Origin: Posidonia oceanica
Taxonomy: Eukaryota > Streptophyta > Magnoliopsida > Alismatales > Posidoniaceae
NCBI GenBank assembly: GCA_037176725.1
Contig: JAZBRS010000029.1
Span: forward strand, 123,599,001-123,663,000
Length of the DNA: 64,000 nucleotides
Reading direction: 5' to 3'
Under the pieces are notes generated by a model, which ran no database searches, was not told the origin of the DNA, and worked only from the letters and a program-made list of their open reading frames with translations. Shown piece after piece: positions 44,954 through 57,400 of the stretch; the stretch's first letter is position 1, and every line of letters starts with the position of its first letter. The position numbers and the translations under genes were made by a program.

Positions 44954-47739
44954 GACCCCCTAGGCCAATGGTTTGAGGGTTGGAATTTTTGAGAGAGGAA
45001 TTTCTGAGAGAGGAATCACCCTGTCAGTGTTAAGTCTCCACCTTCCAGAGCTAGAGCCTTCAACCCAGAAGCTCTATCTCCCACCTTTCAGAAGAGGGAA
45101 ACCCAATCCCCATCTTCATTCCAGAATTCCCAACTAAGCCAGAGCTCCGACCGTGCCTCCTTCCAACTTCATTGCATTCAGCATAAGGGTGAAAGGGAGT
45201 ATCTTCCTCCAATCTAATTTTTCATCGCATTTTTACATTCCTTAGCATAAGACCCATAGCATATGCATGTAGGGAAAACCCCCCGTTTAGTATTTGTTTC
45301 TTTTAGTCATGTTGTTTCGTTTACTTCTGTTACTGATTACTACACTTGGACTAATCTAGATCTATGTCATTTTGTTTTGAAGGGAAGGAAAGAGCTTACG
45401 TAACACAAGGGAGCCGCTAGACGACATCCAGCCATCGATCTAGTGGTCTAAGGACCCGCATCTTCATAATCTCCCCCCAGGTGTCTTGTCTACCCAAAGG
45501 CGAGTGGCGATCACAACAAAGTCGACGACGTACGTGGAGGCACCGACATCTTCCTAAACACCCCCCCCCCCAAATTCCACACCGCAGTTCTCTGGCGATC
45601 ACGGTGGGACTCGGCTTCAGCCAACCCCTGTGCTACGTAAGCAAGTTTCTTCCCTCCTTTCCCTTTTTATTTTCATAGATCTAAGTGTAGTTTTCGGTTT
45701 GGGAACCGAGCGTTTAGGTTTTCACGGCACCCCAAACCTTTTTCTATTTCTGACATCAATAAAACCCAAAGCTCCAATAGTTGGGACTGTTTTACTGAGG
45801 TCAGAAGACTATGGCCGTGAGCTGCCTGTCTTAGGAGCGTCTGTCCTAGCCGCACCTCCAGGAGGCGACTGACAGAGGCGCCATTAAAACAGGCGACTCA
45901 TTCCAGTTCGTTTTTACTCCAGATCTTTAGTTTTTTTCCTATAATTTGTGTTGTATTTTTGGATCTGCAGTTACAAAAAAAAGAAAAAAAATTAAAAACA
46001 ACTATTCCTGTCCACTTTCTTTTTCTTAGCTTTTTAACGGTTTTTAGATCTATTTGTGTCCATCCTTAAGGTGGAAACTAATTGCTTTATATTAAAGTCA
46101 AAGTTCCTTGAGGTAGTCTTCCTCTAGCTAGAACAATTAACCTGAGCGAACCCGGGCCAGTGCAAGTCGCTCTCCCATACTCAGTGTTAATTGCAATAGT
46201 TGGATCAAGATCTCAAGGTGTCCTAAGTTTTATTATTGACTCCTCTTCTTCCTTGAGTCAATATTAAAACTTGGTAGATACTTTATGCTTTAATATTTTG
46301 TGTTTATTTATTACTTTGTGGTTTGATTAAGTGCCGAGCCTAAGGACAGAATCCTAGGTGGAGGGTCCCTCTTTAGAGAGACAAGCCCCCCAACTAGGCC
46401 CCTCTTGGTGGACCCTAGAGAAGGTTAGAGAGCGGTACCTTTGAGCAAGAATCCCATTCAGCATAAACACAAGCAGGTTTAATCAATCCATCAACTAAAT
46501 CACTTAAATAGTAAAAAACAACGATCTGCCTGAAACCTGCATTTTTCATTTTCCTATTCGTTGCGCGGTCTGTCCAAAACAGACCTTGGCCGCCGGAAGA
46601 ACAAAGCTTAAGCCGCCTGTTCAGAAGGTGCCTCGCTCAGCCGCCTGGTCAGCCGGCGACTTGCTAGGTTGCCTACGCTGCAGGCGACTACAAGGTAGGA
46701 CGCTCCAGTGTGCCTTGCTTGTAGGAACCTAATTATCTCTGTTGGCAGGTTGCAGAAACATCAAGGCAGGATCTGTTTACCGTTTTAATTTTACTTTCAT
46801 TTTAGTTGAGTCTGTATTAGTTAGCGTATCGAGTCTGTAATTTCTTTTTCTTCGATCTCTTGTAATAGTCTGTAACAATCTGTAATAGTCTAAAAAAAAG
46901 AAAAAAAAAAGAAAAGAAGAAAGAAAGAAAAGAAAAAAAGAAAAAAAAAAAGAAAGAAAGAAAAAAAAAAAAAAAAAGGAAAAATGGAGCACATGAGCAC
47001 ATCTTCTACCTCTACCTCCATGGCGTAGCTGTTGACACCCCATTTTGACAGGCTTGAACCAATTGGGACCTTTTGGTGACTTCTGGATCTAAACCTGGGT
47101 CAAAACTACACCAATCCCCTTCATCTTACCCTTCAAAACAAGCCTAACTTGACCTAAGCCTACACCTATTCCCCAAGCCCAAAACTTACCCAAAAACCAT
47201 AGGAAAACTTACCATCCCTGACTTAGCAAACCTACCCAAACACTTAGAAATTTTCAACCCGAAACCATTCCCAAAAACCCTAGAAAACCTAGGTAAAACT
47301 ACCCCTTTTCTACACCTCAAAACCCTTCCAAAACCTTCTCAAAACTAAACCAAAGCCCTAGGACCAACACTAGAGACCCTAGGCTACACATTCTCCAATT
47401 TTCACCCCTTTTCAAAACCTTTAAACCCTCCATTTACCCAAATTATCGTTTTCTCTCTCTAGGATTATTCTTTTCTCTCTCCTCTCTCTCTCCTGATTAT
47501 CCTCCTTCTTTTCATCCCCTTTTCTCCTTTTTTCTTGCCTGGCTATGGGCCCCCCTTGTGCTTCTATCTCTTCTCAATCTTATTCCTATTTTTATCCTAT
47601 TTTTAGCATTTTCTCTAACTTTCAAAAAATTATTCTCTTTCAACTCCTCTCTTTCCCCTTTATTCCTCCTTTTTTCCCTTTTCTTCTTCCTTCTCCTTTT
47701 CTTTTTCTTTCTTTTGCTAAATCACTAAAAATCCTTAAA

Positions 47740-48450
47740 AACCTCTAAAACTCTAAAACAAAAGGGAAACAAACCAAAACCTAAGAAAAATAATTAAAAA
47801 AAATTAAACAAACAATTAAAAAACCTAAACCTAACCAAATCTAGCTAAAATAGAAAACTAAGAGTGCAACCTAAAAAATACAAAATAAACAAAATAAAAT
47901 GCTGTAAAATCAAGAAAAAAACCAAAGTACAATCAAAACCAACCAAAAGTGAAAACCCTATCAAAAATAATCAAAAAGCAAACCCTAAGAAGAAGTAAAA
48001 CAATCAAAAACACTAAGACAAATAATTAATGAAAAACTTAACTTAACAAATCTAAAAAGGAACAATTTAAAAACTTAATTAAAAAGGACAAGAGAAACAA
48101 TTAAAGACTTAAAAACACTTAATTAAACAAGAAGAAACTTAACTAAAAAACATCAAGAGAGCTTAACAAACAAAAATCAAAAAACAAATCAAAGAAGACT
48201 TAAGAAAGAAAGGCTAAAATCCAAAAATCTAAAACCCACTCTAATTAATTTAAAAACAAACTTTAAAAAAATCCTAATTAACATCCCAAGTACTTAACAA
48301 GAAAAAACATAATTAAAAAACAACTTAAAAGGCTTAACAAACATTTAATCAAAATCAAAAACAAAGAAAACCCTTAAAACCCTAATCAAAACCAAAATCC
48401 CTCTAAACCTAATTAACTAACCAAAAACAGTCATTAAAAATTTTAATCAC
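47740..48450 (+). repeat. A-rich tract in LTR B
   Basis: About 700 bp are made mostly of A with scattered C and T (AAAACCTAA, CTTAATTAAA, AACAATTAAAAA) and almost no G. No unit length is evident. Confidence 0.7.
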
Positions 48451-49719
48451 GGTCCTAACTTAAAGCACAACCATTCTAATATTTTTATCTATTTTTATTT
48501 TATTTTTATCTAATTTATTTCTCCTCTTTTTCCCTTCCATTTCTCCATTTCTTCCTTTTTCATCTTCTTTTCTTTCTCCTGCTGGGCCCAGTCCGGCCCG
48601 TTCCACCTTCCTTCTTTCTTTTCTTTCTTTTTCTTTTTTCTTCGCGCAGCCCGGCCCGCGACCTCCAGCCCGCATTCCACCTCCCTCCTTCTTCTTCTTC
48701 TTCCTCTTCAACTTCTTCTTCTCCTTCCCACGATCTTCTTTAAAATTTAACTTCGCTTCTCCCTCTCGATCACCTCAGCACCAGTTCACCTCTCCTCTCT
48801 CAGCACTCAGCGGAACTTCCGGGAAGGCATTTACTGCCCGTCTTCTCGCCGACCGCCTCTCCATCAGCAGCAGTGCTCCCACCAGTGGGGATTTGAATCC
48901 CAGCGCGCGTCTGTCCTCCCCAGCTGCTTAAAAACTTCCAAGTCTTCTCCTCCTTCGACACTCTTCGCATCGTCCTGAGAGAGAAAGCGTCCAGCACCCA
49001 GAATCCTTGCAATTCTCCTCGCTTTCCTCTGCAAAATTCAGACCTTTTCCTCCTCTTCCTCTTCCACTGAAACCAACACCGGTTCCAGACCATAAACCGC
49101 ACCCAATTCCTCCCCCAACCTCACCCAGAATCCCAGCATCGCAGCCCCTCCATCCATCAGCCTTTCCACTCCAGAAACTGCCCCCGAACACCCAAAATTC
49201 CACCACAGAACCCATCACTTTCCACTTCAAAATTCCCGAATCCACAGACCTCCAATCCTTCCTAAACTCTTCCCAGTTCCTCACCTGAACACCACCTCCC
49301 CAAACCACCCAGCCTTCAGCCCAGCTACCCACCACAGTTCCTACCCGCCACCACAAACAGTTACACCTTTTTCTGTCCAGAAATCAACCGATCAGCCAAC
49401 TCCCTCCACAGACCTCCACTGCCCAATTCAGGCCTCCACACGCCTTCACCAAACACCCAGCTACCTGCCAGAAGGTCCCGTTCAGCCCGAGGAGCAACAG
49501 ACCGCTCCCCCTGTCTCCGGCAGAACCAGCAGCACCCAAAAAAGCCGACTCCTGCCTCCGACCTGCAAGCTTGCATCTAAGCATCCAGCAAGCTCCGCAG
49601 CATCGCACTGAGCAGAACTGGACGCCCAGAAGCAACCGGAGACGCCCGCAGCAGTCGGACCAACCTCACCGTCGATCCCTGGATCAGTCGACGTCGGGAG
49701 GACTCCTCAGCCACGGAAA

Positions 49720-49726
49720 CAGGTAA
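49720..49726 (+). promoter_or_regulatory. Possible splice donor in LTR B
   Basis: CAG|GTAAC closes a C-rich passage, as in both LTRs of element A. Confidence 0.4.
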
Positions 49727-51829
49727 CTCTCTTCATCCCTAGGTTAGACTCCCTCTTCTCTTGCTTTTCCGCCCCTCAGCCTGGGATTTCCTTCTCTCCT
49801 ACGCCGGGTCAACGCTGGGTCAGCGTCGTCTTCTCCGGCAAGCTTCACAGTACGTCCCGCCGCTCCGGTCAGCAGAACGTCGCTCCAGCAGCTGCCTCCG
49901 CTCCACACGGGTCCCAGAAGCATGCTCCAGCCTTCAGATCGCAGCGACGCCGCCTCGTCCGCCCGGACTGCGCCTGAGAAGGTCTGCAGACGTCCGATGA
50001 CTTCTCCGGTTCGCTCCAGCCAGTGTCGAACCTCGCCGGACGTCGCCCGAGCTCCGTCAGGTCCTGGTGAAGCCCGCCCGCCGGTCTGCGCTGCACCAAC
50101 TCCCCTGTGCCGGCGTTCATGGACACCGGTAGCTTTTGCTACAGTGTCCATGGCCGTCGGCCATTTCACTGTGCACTTATTTTCTGCTACTTTGGTTATT
50201 TTACCAAATATTGCTTTTTTGGTCTTAGTTCTTACTTATTTGCATTCAGGTCCTTTGTTTGATTAAATCTGTTTATTTCTGAACTAAAACCATATAAAAT
50301 TGCATGGAAAATATGTAGTTCTCTTTATTTGCATGTCAGTCCTTTTACTGTGCTTTCCTTCAGTAATAAATTTGATTTTGGCCCTCCAGCTTTTGATTAT
50401 TGCATTTTAGTCCTGCAGCTGTTTAATTTGATTTAATCCTCTAAGTTTGCCATATAAAATTGCATTTTAGGTCCTTATTGTTTTCTGTAATTGCCATTTA
50501 GTCCTCTGTCCTGTTAACTTAGCTTTTATTTTCCAATTTTTGCTTACTGCATTGCATTATTTCCCCCCTGTTTTCCGATTTTTGCATATAGGTCCTTCCT
50601 CAATGCACAGTAGTCATTTTAATGCATATTTTGTTTATAAAATTGCATTTTTGACCCTGCATAATTTGAAAATTGCACATAGGTCCTCTACATGCTTATA
50701 AAAATCATTTAAATGCATATTTTGCTTATAAAATTGCATTTTAGACCCTGCATGTTTGGAAAATTGCATATAGGTCCCCCATCTGCATTCCCAGACCCAC
50801 TAGACCCCTGTTTTGCTAGAAAAATTGCATTTTAGGCCCTAATGATTTCAAAATTGCATCCTAACTTGCCACATGATTTCAAAACTTGTCCTGATGCATA
50901 CCCCTCTTGGAAAATTGCATTTTAAACCCTGTCTTTTGTAAAATTGCATGCAGACCCTCCTTTTTTCAAAATCCTTGCACAAAAGGCCCAAACTTTTCAA
51001 AACCTTTGCATTTAGACCCCCATCCTTTCAAAAATTGCATTTAAATCCCCAATTTTCTGAAAAATCACCCTTAAGCCTTTTCTTGCATTCTGCATGCATT
51101 GCACTCATGCATTCTAGTTTTTTGCATCCTTTGCACACACTTAAGTATCATTAGCTCCCATTCACAAGGGAAGACCTGTTTTGCACACCTCTAGGACCCC
51201 CTGTACACTTAGATCCATTCTTCTCCCCTGTTCTGGCCCCTCTGCCTTGAAGCTGTGATATCTTCCAATCCGGCCGTTGGATCATCTCAAATAAGCTACC
51301 CGGACGACCCCGGCGAAGCACTCTTCAGCATGGACCAAGCAGATCTCAGATCAGGCCTCAGATTTTCCAGGTAAGTCCTTCTGAACCCCTGCACAGCATT
51401 CATTTGCATACCATTTGCATTGCATGCATCGTTTTCGCTTTTTGTTTCCTCGAACATGTAGAGTAGGACTTCCTCTTCTTATCTATCAATTCCGTTCCTC
51501 CTTTCACGTATTCCCACGTGTTTTGTGTCGTGTTTCCCCTGGATTCACCACTTATTGTGGCTTTCTTCCACCTTTTCCACGATCCGATCGCACCGCGAGC
51601 TTTGGGCAGCATGCGAGACACATCGTGGAGCGGTTTAGTGGGAAACAGTCACGAAGCGGTGGTAATCTCTCCACTTGCTTGTTCTCCCCAGTGTAGGTCT
51701 TCACACCTACTCTGCGTGGCCCTTAAACAGTGCCTGTTCTCACACACACTGTTTGCCTCCCCTTTCGCTTCTCTTGTTCTCTCTCCTTGCATTTGCATCT
51801 GTATGGTTTTGCCGAGGTTTTATTCCGCC

Positions 51830-52260
51830 GCTTTTGGCACCGTTTTGCGTGCCCGCTTTGCTTTTGACACCGTTTCGCGTGCCCGCTTTGTTTTCGGCAC
51901 CGTTTTGCATGCCCGTTTTGTTTTTTGGCACCGTTTTGCGTGCCCGCTTTGTCTTTGGCACCGTTTTGCGTGTCAGCTTTGTTTTTGGCACTGTTTTGCG
52001 TGCCCGCTTCGCTTTTTGGCACCATTTCGCGTGCCCGCTTTGTTTTTGGCACTGTTTTGCGTGCCCGCTTCGCTTTTGGCACCGTTTTGCGTGCTCTCTT
52101 TGCTTCTGGCACCGTTTTGTGTGCCCGCTTCGCTTTTGGCACCGTTTTGCGTGCCCGCTTCGCTTTTGGCACCGTTTTGCGTGCCAGTCTCGTTTTCTTG
52201 CACTGTTTCGCGTGCCGCTCTCGTTTCTTGCATTGTTTCATGTGTTTTACGCCGTTTTTT
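51830..52260 (+). repeat. Tandem array of about 33 bp in LTR B
   Basis: About twelve units with TTTTGGCACCGTTTTGCGTG and CCCGCTT. Open frames on both strands across it are artefacts. Confidence 0.9.
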
Positions 52261-52324
52261 CCTGCATGTCGCCTGCATTGCTTGGTTTTATCGTCGTTTT
52301 GCTTTCTTGTTTGCATTTGCATAT

Positions 52325-52655
52325 AGGGCAGTGATGCTTACTGCCTGGAGTTCTCACGAGCCAGGTTTCGCCCGGTTCGGAACACAGACAGCGCTGCTGA
52401 GCATTTAGATTGCACGTTTACTTTCCTTGCATTGCATCCCGCCACTTAGAACACACCTATGAGCATTCATTCTGGCATTCATTGGCATTTAGGCATTCCA
52501 ATCTGCATTCCCCTGCATATGCGAGCGTAAGCCTAGAAAGACCGATTCTCGGGCTTGTCGGGGGTGCCTAACACCTTCCCCGCGCGTAACAAGAGTCCTT
52601 GCCTAGTCTTTTGGCCCGCAATGACCATATCGCCCTTATCCTAGGCATGAGTCAT
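52325..52655 (+). other. Block conserved in all LTRs (copy in B)
   Basis: It contains CACGAGCCAGG, GGTTCGGAACAC, GAAAGACCGATTCTCGG and GGTGCCTAACACCTTCCCC, as in A and C. Confidence 0.75.
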
Positions 52656-52910
52656 CTCATTTGCATGTATTTGCATTTGTTTTCCTTTGCATTGCTTTGC
52701 TTTGCATTTCTTGCCTAGTTTTGCACGTTAATTCACGCATTTCCCCCGGTTTTCCTTGTCTCCCGATAATGGACACAGTGGCGACTCTGAATTGTCTTAT
52801 CTTCTTCTTTTCTTATCTTTTCTCTTCTGTTTTAAGTGTTTTCGAGTTGAGCCCTCCTCCTCGGACATCGCCGCCAATAGTAAGCCTGATTCTGATTGGG
52901 ATTACTACAG

Positions 52911-52929
52911 TGGCGACTCTGCTGGGGAT
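52911..52929 (+). other. Primer binding site of element B (tRNA-Arg type)
   Basis: TGGCGACTCTGCTGGGGAT lies one base after the LTR. From memory it fits the 3' end of plant tRNA-Arg(ACG) (TGGCGACTCCACTGGGGAT as complement) with two mismatches. tRNA-Arg priming is the rule in Ogre elements. Confidence 0.85.
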
Positions 52930-53340
52930 GCTAGACTCCGGCTTTCGCCTTCCCTTTCGCTCGCTTGCTTTGCATCTTTGTTTGCCTTTGTGCCTTTGTC
53001 TGCCTTGTCTGTTTGCTTGTCTGCCTGTGTCGGCTCCCAGCGAGTCGCATAGTGGCGACTCTGCTGGGGATGCTAGACTCCGGCTTTCGCCTTTGCTTTC
53101 GCTCGCTTGCTTTGCATCTTTGTTTGCCTTTGTGCCTTTGTCTGCCTTGTCTGTTTGCTTGTCTGCCTGTGTCGGCTCCCAGCGAGTCGCACTGTGGCGA
53201 CTCCGCTGGGGATGCTAGACTCCGGCTTTCGCCTTCGCTTTCGCTCGCTTGGGATTTGCTTTCTTTGTTTGCTTTAGTGCCTCCTTTGCCTATTTTGCTC
53301 GCTTTTCTGTGCAAACTCCTAGCGAGTCGCCTCGTGGCTA
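52911..53340 (+). repeat. 142-bp tandem repeat that multiplies the primer binding site
   Basis: Three units start at 52911, 53053 and 53195, each with TGGCGACTC.GCTGGGGAT then GCTAGACTCCGGCTTTCGCC; a fourth, decayed start lies at 53335 (TGGCTACTCTGCT). Each internal copy is preceded by GCGAGTCGC, which can pair with the GCGACTC of the primer site. Confidence 0.93.
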
Positions 53341-54519
53341 CTCTGCTTAGGTTTTGCACCTCCTTTGCCTCGGTTTGCACTCTGTTTTGCTTTGCTTTGC
53401 CTCGGTTGCTTGTTTATTTACTTATTTCTTTGCTTCTGCTCTTACTTGCTTTACAGCTTACCTGTCTTTATTTTCTTTATCCTACTTGCTTGTTATTGCT
53501 TCATTTCCTGCAATGCATGTCTACATACTTGTTTGGCAACAATGCATGCTTTTTGAATGCTGAATGCTTTCCTTACACATTTGCTATGTCACTACGCACG
53601 CACATGCCCTGCATATATGCCTTTTGACATGATGAATGCTTTTTCTTCACTATCATGCTCACGAACACTCGCACATGCCATGCACTTGCCTTTTGCCATG
53701 TTGTATGTTGTTTGCCTGCCATATTTGACTGATTTTCTTCCCTTTCGCACATGTCATGCCTAGGATAGTAGTGACTTGTTTGCTCTCCCCATGGTTAACT
53801 AAAAATGGCAAGTAAAAGGAACTTCTAGGAGTAACTAGAGACTTCAAACAATCCTTCACCCCCTTGGGTTAATAAAATGTGCAAGATAAAAGACTTTAAT
53901 CATTTGCATAAGCATCATATAGGGCATGCATCTCCTCATCTGAGTCCACCTATTAGTCTGCGAAGGATAGTCCCGACCTCTTGTTCCACTGCTTTGGGCA
54001 TGGCACAAGTCAGTCGGTCTGTCCCCCCTTTTGTTCAGGGGTCGTGTCGGTGTTAGTAGAGGGTACCACCCACGCTTTGGCGGGGTAGAGGCCACCAACG
54101 CACCACCCTGTCATTACCTGAGCTCTGGGCCAGGAGTTAGGCAGGGAACCCACTTTTCTGACTTGAGTTGGTGACCTGTACACCCAGGGATACCCGAAGT
54201 AGATCACCCGCTAAGATACACTAGTTAGGTAAGGGGGCATATTAGAAAGCATACATATCATTCATGCCATTTAACTTAACTCATTTGCATCCGTCTTTTC
54301 AGTTTCTAACCCCAGTTTCCTTCTGTTTGTGTCAGCGGTAATCGGTAAGCGAGTTCCCCTTGCTAGAGCTTGAGTACCGACCCTTGTTGACACCCCTGTT
54401 GCGACCTTATTCACGACCATTCCCCTTCTGAGCTATCCGTCTTTGCGACGATAGCTCCTATTAGGAATCGCCGTTTGCACGCCCGTCGCAGCCCTATTCT
54501 CACGCGCTCTAGGTCAGCA
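53341..54519 (+). other. Leader of element B up to gag
   Basis: T-rich first half (TTTGCTTTGCC, GCATGCTTTT phrases), then a part closely similar to the leader of A (for example 53860-54180 with 21390-21700). No gene is visible. The gag start at 54520 was chosen because it matches the ATG of A (21888), although the frame is open a little further upstream. Confidence 0.7.
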
Positions 54520-57400
54520 ATGGCCCAGTACGTCAGTGAGCCTCTTTTTACTCCTGTCACGGAGGGTGTTTCCATTCCGGCCCCTCCGGTCGCTCCTTCT
54601 GTCCCTTTTGTTCCCCCTCCGACGCCAGGGTTTCCTCCTCTGACGTCTCTAGCATCTCAGTATGTCCCGGGACAGTGGCAAGCATCTCTTCCTCCAGATC
54701 CGGTCGCCGAGTCTATCTTGATGACCGTTACTCGCGCTACGGAGACGCCACTGCCCCCTCCGTCCCAGGGATACGTCGCCTTTGACATCCCTCCTACCGC
54801 TGCTGCGACTTTTACTGTAGAACCTTTTCCTCCCGGACAGTCTGTGTCCGCGCCATTTGCCTCTCAACCTTCGCCGGCACTGCACTTCAGCGTCCCCACT
54901 GGCGAGACGCCTGAGGCGCAGTACCAGCACCTGATGGAGCTTGCCCAGAGACTGCAGGGCATGGCTCTATCGGTTCGTCCTTCTTGTGCTCCTCTCGTCC
55001 CTGAGGTTCCTTTGAGGCCAGTCCCTGCATTTCATGCATCTACCTCCACACCTCCGCCTCGACCATCGTCTCAACTGCTCACGGTTCCGATGATGGGGGC
55101 CCATTTACCACCTCCTGCTGCACAACACCTAGCACAGCATGCTCCTCTTCCCCCTGGTGGACAGTCCTTTGGACCGGCTGGAGCCCAGTACCTCACTGGC
55201 TCGCTGTCTGGCACCCCGCCTGTACAGCAACTGGTGCTCCGTCATCCTACCCCTATCACAGCACAGCATGGCATTTACTCTTCTCCTTTGCATCAAGCCC
55301 AGCATCCTACATACACTCCTGCATACACAGTTCCCCAGCACGGATACGCCGGCCATCCCGTTGCTCCACCAGGCGACGCTATGGTAGATTCGGAGGAGCA
55401 CTTAGGTGCGACCCATTCGGCGTATGTGCTCACTACCCCTGCTGATCCCTCCCCTATAACAGCAACTCTGGACCCCATCAACAATCGGATGGACGTCCCG
55501 AAGAAGGCACTACGACTAGTGCAGGGTACTGAGCACCAAACCTACCAATTTCGGGACCTCTGCTGCTTTCCAGAGGCGGTACTCCCTCCGAAGTTCAAAA
55601 TCCCAGACTTCGAGAAATACAATGGTAGGGGCTGCCCCGTGGCACACCTAAAGGCGTATTGCGGTGATCTCGCTCAGCTTCAGGCTGACGAGAGGTTGCT
55701 GATCCGCCTGTTCCAGAAGAGTTTGACTCAAGTGGTTCACATCGCTTGATATGTCAGCCATCAAGACTTGGAACGACCTCAGTCAGGCGTTCCTGGAACA
55801 ATACTCCTTCAACCTCGATCTGGTCCCAAAGCGGGCGGACTTGATCGCAATCAAGCAGAATTCCGGCGAGCCGTTCGGGGAGTACGTCGGCCGCTGGCGC
55901 GCCCTTGCCTCTCAGGTTCGAGATAGACCCTCTAACGAGGAGTCTATTGAGATCGTCATCAAAGGGGCGCAGCCATCTCTTGGAGCTTTGCTTAGCATCC
56001 AACCAGTCACTACTTTTGCAGCACTCATCAGAGCTGGAGCGCGCGTGGAGAGTTCTTTGTGGAGTGGCAACTTCCCGGCTCTCTCTGCGTTCGCTAAGCA
56101 GGCCGCGATCAGCAGTAACAGTGCCAACAGCAGCGCCTCCAATAACAACAGCGGCAGCAGCAACAACCGCCCGAAGAGGAAGGACTCGCTGAAAACCGCT
56201 GTTGCATTCGTCGACTCTCCTGCTGTGCCTGTTCGCTTGCCATCCCGGCCTACCCCAGCTCAGATGGTGTACGCTCCTGCACCTAGGAATCCACCCACAC
56301 CACAAATCACAACCACCGCTAGACCGGTCTACCCTGCCGCACTGGTTCAGCAAGGCTCATACCAGAAGCAAAGAAGGCCACCCATTGAGAAGCGGAAATT
56401 CACCCCACTGGTGGAACCGCTTACAGTCATCTTGCCAAAGGTTGCATCGCTCCTGAAGTTCCGGGAGGTTCGTCCGCCCCCAAATCCTTTGCCGCATTGG
56501 TTTAGGGCGAACCTCTTCTGCAATTTCCATCGAAGTACCGGGCATTCGACGGACAATTGCTACTCCTTGCGGAACGCCATTCAGGATTTAATTGAATCGG
56601 GAACGATTGTGATTGACACGCACGAGGCATCCACTCAAGCACACACACATGCATCTGCACATTCAGCTGTTCCCCCTCATTCTGGCATCATCCACCAACC
56701 CTTACCGGAGCACTCTTATCCGGGAGGGGCGGGAACCTCCGGCATCCACTCTGTCTTCCCTTCTGGGCCTACTACCTCTGTAGTAGACCCTTCTGATCTT
56801 ATCTCTGTTATTTCTGAGCCTTTCCCTGTAAATCTCTATCTTGCGGTAGTTGCCGGCTCCGAGTCGGGAATTCACATGACCCGACCGCGTGCCAGGCCAG
56901 AGCGCCCCTTCGCGCCCCCCGCTGTGCTTCCTCAGGCTCAATCCCCTATACACCTTCTAGCTAGGGCCCAGCCTAGATCCCCCGTCCACCTCTTAGGGCG
57001 ACCTCAGCTAGAATTCCTTGTACACCTCCTAGGCAGACCTCAACCTGCCCCAGCCTTCCCACCCCAACAACCATACCCTCTAGGTAGACCTCAATACCCA
57101 GTAGGTCCCCCTGTAACCCCTCCTATGCTCGCAGCACGTGCTCCAGTGGTTATTGATTTAACCTTGGACACCCATCGCGTCCCTTACAGCTACGCCACAG
57201 GAATGTGTGCGAAAGTAACGCGATCGGGGAGGGTCTACAGGCCCCCAGCACCAGCAATTAGGCCAAATCACCCTAAACCTGCTATGCCCCCACCCTCCAA
57301 CGAACCCGTAGTGGATCCAACCTCAAACCAACCTGTAGCAAGCCAAACCCCTGACCAGCCTGTAGCGGCCCAACTTCCTGCCACTACCCCCTTAGAGCTT
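54520..57400 (+). pseudogene. gag: gag of element B, one frameshift
   Basis: It starts MAQYVSEPLFTPVTEGVSIP. The Pro-rich N-terminal part runs to about 55480; the capsid core (about 55530-56060) has VLPPKFKIPDFEKYNG, TWNDLSQAFLEQYSFNLDL and GEPFGEYVGRWRALA. At about 55727 eleven bases are missing compared with A, so the reading changes frame, and the first frame ends at 55747-55749. The knuckle CNFHRSTGHSTDNC lies at 56519-56560. A Pro/His-rich linker with repeated LLGRPQ phrases (56940-57090) leads to the protease. Apart from the deletion, gag is open. Confidence 0.92.

Larger units (their letters stand above)
44101..47030 (+). other. Unassigned non-coding DNA, promoter-like part of a further element
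   Basis: No coding domain is visible. 44300-44890 is made of imperfect repeats with TTAGGCGCCAACTCAA, CGGCGACTAATGATCGTGG and CTTTTCCACGGTTATT; the longer unit is about 170 bp. A TATA box follows (44946-44953). The part to about 45260 looks like a transcribed leader (GAGAGAGGAATTTCTGAGAG). A run of C (45561-45571), AATAAAA at about 45757 and a long A/G-rich tract (46890-46980) follow. It may be an LTR or the body of a non-autonomous element that landed in F. CACATCTTC occurs at both ends (44056 and 46999) but is too short to prove a target duplication. Confidence 0.4.
47031..52909 (+). repeat. 5' LTR of element B (5,879 bp)
   Basis: It starts TGTTGACACCCCATTTTGAC and ends GGGATTACTACA. In order: an A-rich tract (47740-48450), pyrimidine-rich DNA (48480-48760), C-rich exon-like DNA to the donor-like AACAG|GTAAC at 49720-49726, a loose TTGCAT array (50220-51060), a tandem array (51830-52260) and the shared block (52325-52655). 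Apart from the ends and the shared block it is unlike the LTR of A over long distances, although the coding regions are close. Confidence 0.93.

Noticed and set aside
44056..47007. CACATCTTC at both ends as target duplication of the unknown segment
   Set aside because: Nine bases in a low-complexity setting, and the left copy probably lies inside the F pol remnant, so chance cannot be excluded.
51723..52322. 199-codon Lys/Ala/Thr-rich minus-strand frame
   Set aside because: It is generated by the 33-bp tandem array of LTR B.
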